A stretch of DNA of 6,996 nucleotides, taken from Prevotellaceae bacterium. Lineage in GTDB: Bacteria; Bacteroidota; Bacteroidia; Bacteroidales; UBA932. The stretch is taken from the NCBI GenBank assembly GCA_031259225.1, contig JAIRLT010000013.1:1-6996 (forward strand), given 5' to 3'. The notes under the pieces are model-generated. The model ran no database searches and was not told the DNA's origin. It saw only the letters and a list, made by a program, of their open reading frames with translations. How positions within the stretch are numbered: the first letter of the stretch is position 1; each line of letters opens with the position of its first letter. The position numbers and the translations under genes were made by a program. Positions 1 through 4,916 of the stretch are shown piece after piece.

Positions 1-73
1 AATTTCACGTAAAAATTTCAACAATTAGCCCATGAATTGCTTCCTTAGGATTTGCATTTGCATGCTCAACATT

Positions 74-178
74 TCATAGCTTTGCCCCGGAAAAAATTTC
101 AAATCGCAGCAGCATTGCAGCAACCCGCAATGCAAGCAAGGCATAGTGGCGCTGGGGAGCATAATTTTTTACTTCCAT
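74..178 (-). CDS. possible 34-aa small ORF, function unknown
   Basis: An ATG at 178 opens a 34-codon frame ending in TGA at 74-76, starting 25 nt after the FISUMP gene on the same strand. The product begins MEVKNYAPQRHYALLALRV, with a basic N-terminal part and a short hydrophobic middle (about residues 13-24). The bases before the ATG are A/T-rich, as at the other starts here. I recognise no family. The frame resumes beyond the TGA for about 22 more codons without a clear start, so this may be the remnant of a longer gene or chance. It contains a 7-bp inverted repeat (112-118/127-133), which further weakens a coding reading. Confidence 0.2.
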   Translation of the reverse strand: MEVKNYAPQRHYALLALRVAAMLLRFEIFSGAKL

Positions 179-203
179 ACTATTGATAATATTTTTGCAA
201 AAA

Positions 204-1394
204 CTAAGGTTCGCGCATACAACGTATCACGCATGGTTGACATTCGCCGGGGTCATCGAATTGTACTTCACCACACGTTTGATCGTATGAAACATGAATT
301 TTGTAATCAAGGTTGATCGCATCTTCCCGACCGCGGTCATTACAATACCAACCGTCATACTTGCTTATATTACCGTTTATAATCGCATACACGCTCGCGA
401 ACCCATACACGTCAGGGCGAGGTTCGCATGCAGCTTTCAACGCACGTAAACTTTGACTTACATTAGCCGGAGTTATAGCGTCGAATAGTGAGTGATAATT
501 TTCCTGTATAGGTAACAACCATCCGGGAGGGCAAATACCTTGTACATTACCGGACTCGCCGCTTGTACCACCAGCATACGAAGCGTAAGTTTGCTCACAT
601 GTATATTTTTTTCCGCACTCATCTTCCGTGCAACCACTGATAGCACTACCAACATGTGCATATTTTACATTTTGCGCCAGCCACCAGTTATTGTCGGGCA
701 TCAGGACAATTCTATACGAATTATCATCGCGCGTATCTTTTATCCACGCTTCCCAATTTTGTGCACCGCTGGTGCGTTGTTGGCATTTGTAGGTTGTTGC
801 ATTCATGTACAAATCACTGCCAACATACTTACAAAAATTGCCCGGACAACCGGTGGCATCCGTCATGGTTATTGGCTCAATGTTCAACGATGACCGGGCT
901 ATTGTCGTTCCTTTTACTATTTGTGTCGTACCATTTTCATCATATAGTGTAAATGGCGGAGTACCTCTTAATGTGTAAATCCCGTTATTGTAATCACCTA
1001 TATTCGGCGGGTAGGTGCTGCCATGAACACACCAGTTGAATTTGCCGGCTGGCGCGTTGCTCAACGTGGCAGTAACGGTTGTGCCGGCATTGGTGGCGGC
1101 ATATTCTATAAAAAAACCGCGCGCAGTGGGATTGGTAATCGTCCCATTCCCGCCTGTTATAGCAGGGCTGTCAATAGTAGCCGTCGAAAAACTTTGGGGC
1201 GTTACGCCGTTTACCGGGCAAAAGTCTATCCATATCCATACACGGTTATTACACGGTGCAATGGGGGTGTTCGTCCATTCCACTTTAAAGGTTACTTTTT
1301 TTGTGGAATAATCCGCATTGAGCGGCGTCACCGTCACCGTCGCGCTTGCAGTCATGCTTGCAAGCATTGTGAAAAAGAAAAATGTTGTTCTCAT
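204..1394 (-). CDS. secreted FISUMP-domain (Fibrobacter succinogenes major paralogous domain) protein
   Basis: A 396-residue exported protein of unknown function. Residues 1-18 form a signal peptide (basic MRTT, a phenylalanine-rich core, then an ASA-type cleavage site). Residues 19-150 look like a beta-rich N-terminal domain. The C-terminal half matches the FISUMP family: a D-R-D-x-x-x-Y-like stretch at about 219-228, NNWWLAQNVKYA (235-246), GICPPGWLLP (286-295) and a terminal IRCM (390-393) in place of the family's usual SVRC ending. There are 16 cysteines, which suggests disulfides outside the cytoplasm. FISUMP proteins are common in Bacteroidota and Fibrobacterota surface or secreted proteomes, and their role is unclear. 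The ATG at 1394 has an A-rich leader and no Shine-Dalgarno site; the stop is TAG. The gene stands alone, with the promoter at 1814-1844 as the best candidate. Family call is firm, function open. Confidence 0.85.
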   Translation of the reverse strand: MRTTFFFFTMLASMTASATVTVTPLNADYSTKKVTFKVEWTNTPIAPCNNRVWIWIDFCPVNGVTPQSFSTATIDSPAITGGNGTITNPTARGFFIEYAATNAGTTVTATLSNAPAGKFNWCVHGSTYPPNIGDYNNGIYTLRGTPPFTLYDENGTTQIVKGTTIARSSLNIEPITMTDATGCPGNFCKYVGSDLYMNATTYKCQQRTSGAQNWEAWIKDTRDDNSYRIVLMPDNNWWLAQNVKYAHVGSAISGCTEDECGKKYTCEQTYASYAGGTSGESGNVQGICPPGWLLPIQENYHSLFDAITPANVSQSLRALKAACEPRPDVYGFASVYAIINGNISKYDGWYCNDRGREDAINLDYKIHVSYDQTCGEVQFDDPGECQPCVIRCMREP

Positions 1395-1594
1395 AATTTT
1401 TTTGTTTTTTTATTGTTATTATTTTTTGCAGCTTTTGGAGATTGTTTTATCTACGTACCCACAAACACAAACGATATTTATAAAACAACCCCCTGCTGCA
1501 ATTTTTTTCTCGTTGCCAATTATTGCAGAAATACTATTCCGCAATTTATCACTTTAACTTTTACTGTGATTTTCTCCCGACTTCACTAAAAAGT
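1395..1594 (-). other. AT-rich spacer between RNA element E1 and the FISUMP start
   Basis: About 200 nt with no ATG on the minus strand and no coding signal. It would be the proximal part of the FISUMP leader if transcription starts near 1808. Visible structure: an 8-bp hairpin, 1523-1530 with 1537-1544, whose stem needs a G-U pair in minus-strand RNA and would be an A-C mismatch on plus, so it favours minus transcription. At 1552-1563 there is a 12-nt complement of the E1 5' box (1749-1760), which would close E1 with an outer helix. The last 30 nt before the ATG are nearly all A and U, typical of Bacteroidota start regions. I see no terminator between E1 and the gene. Confidence 0.4.
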
Positions 1595-1791
1595 CAAGAG
1601 TGAAAATGGTATGATACTTATTGTAATTCGAGGTCTTGGAAAACCCACTCTCTAAATAAGTACAACAACCCACATTCACTCTTGCGAGGTTGCTTTGACT
1701 TATATTCAAAAGAGAGTAGAAATTTTCCAAGTTTCGAATTACTTAGAATAAAAGTTAAAGCGATGTTTTTTATAACATCAATTTAGTATTT
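1595..1791 (-). ncRNA. structured RNA element E1 (hairpin plus pseudoknot), unknown family
   Basis: Read on minus, the parts are as follows. Box AAATACTAAAT (1791-1781); box GCTTTAACTTTTATTCT (1761-1745); helix P1, 1742-1735 with 1630-1623 (8 bp); internal loop AAA/ACCU; helix P2, 1731-1723 with 1643-1635 (9 bp); helix 1717-1711 with 1653-1647, extended by U-G, C-G, U-G; 1703-1698 with 1661-1656; 1692-1688 with 1670-1666. The apical loop CAAGAGUGAA (1684-1675) is the exact complement of UUCACUCUUG (1604-1595), giving a 10-bp pseudoknot. The U-G pairs exist only in minus-strand RNA. The same architecture recurs in E2. It starts about 17 nt after the predicted transcription start and lies upstream of the FISUMP gene, so it may be a leader element or a separate small RNA. 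I do not recognise it as a named Rfam family; a 6S-like RNA is one alternative. Confidence 0.6.
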
Positions 1792-1805
1792 CAAAGAGCA
1801 TAAAT

Positions 1806-1821
1806 TATATTTGCAAATATA
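1806..1821. repeat. 16-bp perfect palindrome over the promoter -7 box
   Basis: TATATTTGCAAATATA is its own reverse complement, so each strand carries a TATATTTG -7 box. Only the minus orientation has a matching -33 TTTG at the right distance. The symmetry could be incidental to the box, or a repressor site covering the start of transcription. Confidence 0.5.
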
Positions 1822-1844
1822 TTACTTTATTTTTTACCGGCAAA
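1814..1844 (-). promoter_or_regulatory. Bacteroidota-type promoter, TTTG-N19-TATATTTG
   Basis: On the minus strand, TTTG (1844-1841) is followed after exactly 19 nt by TATATTTG (1821-1814). This fits the -33 TTTG and -7 TAnnTTTG consensus of the Bacteroidota primary sigma factor in both boxes. Transcription should begin near 1808 and enter element E1, then read toward the FISUMP gene, giving a leader of roughly 415 nt if it is not terminated first. The -33 box overlaps one copy of a TACCGGCA motif that is repeated upstream. Confidence 0.65.
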
Positions 1845-1874
1845 TTTTTTTTCGCCGCTAAATAAATTCTACAA

Positions 1875-1900
1875 CATACCAGCATACCGGCATACCGGCA
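1875..1900. repeat. tandem 8-bp repeats CATACCGG upstream of the E1 promoter
   Basis: Three head-to-tail units, CATACCAG (1875-1882), CATACCGG (1883-1890) and CATACCGG (1891-1898), followed by CA. The internal motif TACCGGCA recurs at 1835-1842, where it overlaps the -33 box. Repeated short sites just upstream of a promoter suggest regulator binding; a slippage-prone microsatellite is the plain alternative. Confidence 0.5.
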
Positions 1901-1917
1901 TATATAATAGTATCAAC

Positions 1918-1945
1918 AGGTAATAAATAAACCGGCGCGCCGGTT
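1918..1945 (-). terminator. GC-rich hairpin terminator after the 29-aa ORF
   Basis: AACCGGCGCGCCGGTT (1930-1945) is a perfect 16-bp palindrome that folds into a 6-bp GC-rich stem with a CGCG loop. The flanks add AAATA/TATTT pairing with one bulged base. On minus it lies 10 nt past the TAG of the small ORF and is followed by TTTATTTATTA, a U-rich tail. The plus side is also U-rich (TTATTTGTATTT), so it may work in both directions. A palindromic protein-binding site is the alternative. Confidence 0.6.
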
Positions 1946-1955
1946 ATTTGTATTT

Positions 1956-2045
1956 CTACATTATAAAGAAAATAACTACCAGCACTAGTAGACTAACAAG
2001 TATCCAGATTAAATTCAAGTAAATGAGTCTTTTTTTAGGTTTCAT
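1956..2045 (-). CDS. putative 29-aa single-pass membrane peptide
   Basis: The ATG at 2045 opens 29 codons ending in TAG (1956-1958). The product starts with a basic MKPKKR (residues 1-6), followed by an almost unbroken hydrophobic run (7-29) rich in Leu, Ile, Val and Phe with one Trp and one Asn, and no charge. That is the pattern of a single transmembrane helix with its N-terminus inside. It begins 10 nt after the outermost complementary segment of element E2 and ends just before a hairpin terminator, so leader, ORF and terminator look like one transcript of about 400 nt. Small membrane peptides with structured leaders are typical of type I toxins and of membrane-complex regulators, but nothing here identifies it. 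AT-rich DNA can yield hydrophobic frames by chance, which limits confidence. Too short for ordinary gene callers. Confidence 0.45.
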   Translation of the reverse strand: MKPKKRLIYLNLIWILVSLLVLVVIFFIM

Positions 2046-2064
2046 TGTATTTTATGTTTAAAAG

Positions 2065-2242
2065 CAATTGTGAACAATAATTTTTACCTGTTTCCGAGGC
2101 TTAGCCAACCTTGCTGTCAAGTAGAAACAATAAAGCTCACAATTGCTCGTGAGCGTTTAAACTTCATTCCTGACAGTTTCGCAATGGCTAATTCCGGAAA
2201 CAAGAATCAAAGCTAACGCTTTTTCCTCTATATTTAGTATTT
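2065..2242 (-). ncRNA. structured RNA element E2 (hairpin plus pseudoknot), paralogue of E1
   Basis: On minus: box AAATACTAAAT (2242-2232), identical to E1; box GCGTTAGCTTTGATTCT (2219-2203), 14 of 17 identical to E1; helix P1, 2202-2195 with 2096-2089 (8 bp); internal loop GAA/GCCU; helix P2, 2191-2185 with 2107-2101 (7 bp); UUGC (2184-2181) with GCAA (2114-2111); UGUCA (2175-2171) with UGACA (2119-2115). The apical CAAUUGUGAG (2145-2136) pairs with UUCACAAUUG (2074-2065), including one U-G pair. A further helix is possible, 2162-2156 with 2062-2056. The apex can instead form a local hairpin (2154-2149 with 2140-2135), which competes with the pseudoknot. The 3' strand sits just before the ATG of the 29-aa ORF, so a role in its translation is plausible. 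Family unknown. Confidence 0.6.
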
Positions 2243-2346
2243 ATTCCCTAACGGAAGACAAGCTGTATTTCTTTCATAGGCAAAAGTCGTTTTGGTTTTA
2301 ATATGGATGTTTTTCTGGATACAAAAGTAGTTATTTTTTTTGATTT
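2243..2346 (-). other. spacer between the adaptor gene and element E2
   Basis: About 100 nt with no supportable gene. A TACTTTTG at 2329-2322 fits the -7 consensus but lacks a TTTG at the -33 distance, and a near-match GACTTTTG lies at 2288-2281. Either could start the E2 transcript; otherwise E2 is read through from the adaptor gene, since I see no terminator here. A 9-codon ATG frame (2277-2248) is too short to support. Confidence 0.35.
2322..2329 (-). promoter_or_regulatory. possible -7 box TACTTTTG for element E2 and the 29-aa ORF
   Basis: The box matches TAnnTTTG fully and lies 17 nt past the adaptor stop codon. No TTTG is found 19-21 nt upstream, so it would be a half-consensus promoter. 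Transcription would begin near 2316 and give a leader of about 270 nt before the ATG at 2045. Confidence 0.3.
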
Positions 2347-3510
2347 TTATACTTTTTCTTTTTTTTCCGGTTGCGCGTTTTTCACTTGTTGTATTTCCGG
2401 TTCATTGATGATTACCGGAATATTGGGTCGCAACTGCATAATGCCTGTGGTGACAATGGTATCGCCGATGGCTAATCCCGACAGCACTTCTATCATTTGT
2501 TCGGTGCGGCTGCCGGTTTCGACGGGCGTTACTACGGCGCGACCATTTTGCACCGTCCATACGCTGACGCCGCTAATGTCTGGCACAACGGTTTCCGTAG
2601 GTACTTGAATGGCGTTGCTCGATTCGCTGGTGATTAACGTCACACTGGTGGACATACCCGGCAATAATAATCCTTTGCTGTTGTCGTAGCGGGCGCGGAG
2701 GGAAATGGTGCGCGTGCGGGCGTTCAGTATCGGCTCTACGGCATAGACCTGCGCACGGAACTCTTGCCGGAAGCCTTCGGTGCGGAACACCACGTTTTTA
2801 TTCAGGAATTGCATGGCGATATTCCTTTCCGAAATGGAAAATTCTACAATCAGCGACGATTTATCTACAATCCGCGCTACTTTTGCGCCCGGCTGCAAAT
2901 AGCTTCCGTCGCTTACATAGCGGAACCCGATGACGCCATCAAAGGGAGCGCGCAGTTCTGTTTTTTCGATGCGTACTTTCAGCAACCGGATGTCGGCGAC
3001 AATCATGTTATGGTCGGTTTCCAACTGGTCGTATGCTTCACGGCTGATAGCTTCCTTAGTGAGCAGGATTTTCTGCCGTTCCAATTTTTCAGCTAACAGT
3101 TTTTCCTGAAATTCCGCCCGCACCAATTGTGCCTGTAAATCTTCGTCATTAATTTTTATCAGTAATTCGCCCTTGCGGACAAATGCGCCTTCGGTGAAAT
3201 AAATTTTCGTAACTTTTCCTGCCACTTCGGTAGTGATTTCCACTTCTTCGCTAGGCATTAACGAACCTGCCGCATGGATGCCGTTCGAGATGTACGACGG
3301 TTCTGCAATATATACGCTCACCGGAATAGCATTGCTTCCTGCCGGCAGCACCGCAGTAGCCGGTGCGGAAGATCGGGCAGTTTCGCCGTCTTTACCGGAC
3401 GACGGAAACAACTGCGGCACAAAAATAGTTAATAGCGCTATCACTGTAATAGCCCCAATAGTCCCCCACACAGGAAGGGAAAAGCGTTTTTTATTTTGGC
3501 GGGTACTCAT
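2347..3510 (-). CDS. RND efflux periplasmic adaptor subunit (membrane fusion protein, AcrA/MexA-like)
   Basis: This 387-residue protein should bridge an inner-membrane RND pump and a TolC-like channel. Residues 12-32 form an uncleaved N-terminal membrane anchor; there is no lipobox cysteine. The lipoyl (biotinyl-like) domain is split: first half about 80-128 (VAGKVTKIYFTEGAFVRKGE), second half about 186-216 (LRAPFDGVIGFRYVSDGSYL). The charged helical stretch between them (about 128-184) is the alpha-hairpin coiled coil, short for the family. The beta-barrel covers about 218-293, ending LLLPGMSTSVTL, and the membrane-proximal domain about 300-368. The tail is Lys/Glu-rich. Its start lies 62 nt after the hydrolase gene, so the two are probably co-transcribed. 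Oddly, no RND pump or outer-membrane gene follows within the window; it may serve a distant pump or have lost its partner. Substrate cannot be told. Confidence 0.93.
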   Translation of the reverse strand: MSTRQNKKRFSLPVWGTIGAITVIALLTIFVPQLFPSSGKDGETARSSAPATAVLPAGSNAIPVSVYIAEPSYISNGIHAAGSLMPSEEVEITTEVAGKVTKIYFTEGAFVRKGELLIKINDEDLQAQLVRAEFQEKLLAEKLERQKILLTKEAISREAYDQLETDHNMIVADIRLLKVRIEKTELRAPFDGVIGFRYVSDGSYLQPGAKVARIVDKSSLIVEFSISERNIAMQFLNKNVVFRTEGFRQEFRAQVYAVEPILNARTRTISLRARYDNSKGLLLPGMSTSVTLITSESSNAIQVPTETVVPDISGVSVWTVQNGRAVVTPVETGSRTEQMIEVLSGLAIGDTIVTTGIMQLRPNIPVIINEPEIQQVKNAQPEKKEKV

Positions 3511-3572
3511 AATTATTGTTTTTTAATTTATTTCGTATGTTTATTGACTGGCGCTACTTTCACCTGTTTTCA

Positions 3573-4211
3573 TCAATATTCAATAAAAGGATTATTTCGT
3601 TTTTCTTCACCGATAGAAGTGGCGGGACCATGACCGGGAAACACTTTCACGTCATCGGGGAGCGTCATTAATTTGTTGCGGATACTGTCGATGAGTTGCT
3701 CGTAATTGCCGCCGGACAAGTCGGTGCGACCGATACTTTCCTGAAACAACGTATCGCCGGAGAGTACAAACTTGTCGTCTGCCGCATACAGGCAAATACC
3801 GCCGGGCGAATGTCCGGGCGTGTGCAATACCTGCAATTGCGAATGCCCGAAACATACCGGTTCTTCTTCCGTGAGCAAGCGATCGGGCATGGGCGGTTGC
3901 GCTACCACAAATCCGAACATAGCCGATTGCTGCGCTACCCTTGCCAGTAATTGCGTATCGCCTTCGTGTATCGCGCTGGGGACGGAATAAGTTTTGACCG
4001 CAAATAAATTGCCCAACACATGGTCGAAATGGGCATGTGTATTGACTACCATTACCGGTTTCAACTGGTTTTCCGCAATAAATTTCTGTAGCCGCTGTTG
4101 CTCACTTGCCGCTTCGCAGCCGGGATCAACAATAATGCATTCCTTTGTTTCGTCCCACAAAACATAGGTACACACACGGAGTTCGTTAAAATAAAAAACT
4201 TTTAGTTGCAT
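3573..4211 (-). CDS. MBL-fold metallo-hydrolase, glyoxalase II-like
   Basis: A 212-residue cytoplasmic hydrolase of the glyoxalase II group in the metallo-beta-lactamase superfamily. The metal ligands are all present: T-H-A-H-F-D-H (H59, H61, D63, H64), H134 in HTPGHSPGG, D153 in SGDTLF and H194 in FPGHG. Its length and the closing RNNPF (205-209) fit the short YcbL-like class, which lacks the C-terminal glutathione-binding domain of classical GloB. The likely reaction is therefore thioester hydrolysis of a hydroxyacyl-thiol, with the carrier thiol unknown. Persulfide dioxygenases share this fold, so specificity stays open. The gene follows pcm by 60 nt and precedes the adaptor by 62 nt on the same strand. 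Start ATG at 4211 after an A/T-rich leader, stop TGA. Confidence 0.9.
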   Translation of the reverse strand: MQLKVFYFNELRVCTYVLWDETKECIIVDPGCEAASEQQRLQKFIAENQLKPVMVVNTHAHFDHVLGNLFAVKTYSVPSAIHEGDTQLLARVAQQSAMFGFVVAQPPMPDRLLTEEEPVCFGHSQLQVLHTPGHSPGGICLYAADDKFVLSGDTLFQESIGRTDLSGGNYEQLIDSIRNKLMTLPDDVKVFPGHGPATSIGEEKRNNPFIEY

Positions 4212-4271
4212 TGTTATTTAATCATAAGTCGTAACCCGCGACAAGCGCAGTGGCGCCGGCACTCTTAACTT

Positions 4272-4916
4272 TTAGTTCTTAGCTTTTCCTTCCAGCATCG
4301 GCACAAATTTGTAATGACCATGCGTGGTGATGTTATATTTGTTTTCCGGCAGGCGTTCCACAACGGTCATCTGTTGTATGCCGCCGCCTACAGGAACTAC
4401 CATCCGACCGCCTACCGCCAGTTGCGCCAGCAATTTTTGCGGAATTTCCGGTGCGCCGCAGGTAACAATAATCTTGTCGAACGGCGCCAGCAGCGGCTTG
4501 CCTTCATAGCCGTCGCCATAGTGGAAGATTGCCTGCTTTCCCATGCCGAGCAATGTTTTTTGCGCTTGCAAGTACAGCGATTTTTGCCGTTCAATGGTGT
4601 ACACCATCGCTCCCATAGTAACCAGTATAGCCGTCTGGTATCCGCAGCCTGTGCCGACTTCCAGTACCTTGTCCCATTTTTTCAACTGCAATAAGTGCGT
4701 TTGCATGGCTACCGTATAAGGCTGCGAAATTGTTTGCCCGGCTGCTATCTGCAACGGACGGTTGGAATAAGCCACCGCCGCATACGACACGTCCACGAAC
4801 CAATGACGCGGCACTTTATCCATTGCCTCAAGCACGCATTCGTCGAAAGAATACATCTTGCGCAATTGCCCAATCATTTTTTTCCGTTGTCCTTTATGAA
4901 GAAAGCTATCTTGCAT
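4272..4916 (-). CDS. pcm: protein-L-isoaspartate O-methyltransferase
   Basis: PIMT uses S-adenosylmethionine to methylate isoaspartyl residues in aged proteins so that they can revert to aspartate. Numbered from the ATG at 4916 (214 residues), the family signature GQTISQPYTVA is at 60-70, preceded by VPRHWFV (35-41). SAM motif I, VLEVGTGCGYQTA, is at 84-96. The acidic DGYEG (about 135-139), the motif II-like FDKIIVTCGAPEIP (146-159) and GGRMVVPVG (169-177) follow in order. The length is normal. A GTG directly upstream at 4919 could also start the frame, but the ATG is the better choice. The gene overlaps the DUF4294 stop codon by 11 nt, suggesting translational coupling. Stop is TAA. Confidence 0.95.
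   Translation of the reverse strand: MQDSFLHKGQRKKMIGQLRKMYSFDECVLEAMDKVPRHWFVDVSYAAVAYSNRPLQIAAGQTISQPYTVAMQTHLLQLKKWDKVLEVGTGCGYQTAILVTMGAMVYTIERQKSLYLQAQKTLLGMGKQAIFHYGDGYEGKPLLAPFDKIIVTCGAPEIPQKLLAQLAVGGRMVVPVGGGIQQMTVVERLPENKYNITTHGHYKFVPMLEGKAKN

Noticed and set aside
112..133. Terminator for the FISUMP gene (GCATTGC/GCAATGC stem)
   Set aside because: The 7-bp stem is not followed by a U run; the nearest T-rich stretch on minus is about 13 nt further.
540..952. Plus-strand open frames opposite the FISUMP gene
   Set aside because: They lie wholly antisense to a gene with a clear signal peptide and family motifs, and their translations show no domain or sensible composition.
1552..1760. 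E1 as a MITE or insertion-sequence remnant with terminal inverted repeats
   Set aside because: The 12-bp outer repeats could suggest this, but there are no target-site duplications that I can see. The inner helices and their match to E2, where the outer repeat is missing, are better explained as RNA structure.
1806..1813. Plus-strand promoter using TATATTTG
   Set aside because: The box exists only because of the palindrome; no TTTG is found 19-21 nt upstream and no plus-strand gene follows.
2209..2224. Plus-strand terminator (AAAGC-TAAC-GCTTT followed by T residues)
   Set aside because: The stem is only 5 bp, no plus-strand gene precedes it, and the sequence is part of the conserved minus-strand box of E2.
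2248..2277. Nine-codon ATG frame (minus) in the leader of E2, a possible attenuator-type leader peptide
   Set aside because: Too short to support, with no run of regulatory codons, and the predicted start of transcription is uncertain.
2303..2608. Plus-strand 101-codon frame over the 3' end of the adaptor gene
   Set aside because: It overlaps the conserved membrane-proximal domain of the adaptor on the other strand and shows no recognisable protein features.
4212..4271. Regulatory element between pcm and the hydrolase gene
   Set aside because: Only a short GC-rich stretch with imperfect symmetry, no promoter consensus and no U-rich tail; best read as an operon spacer. A 10-nt match to the E1 outer helix near 4265 looks like chance.
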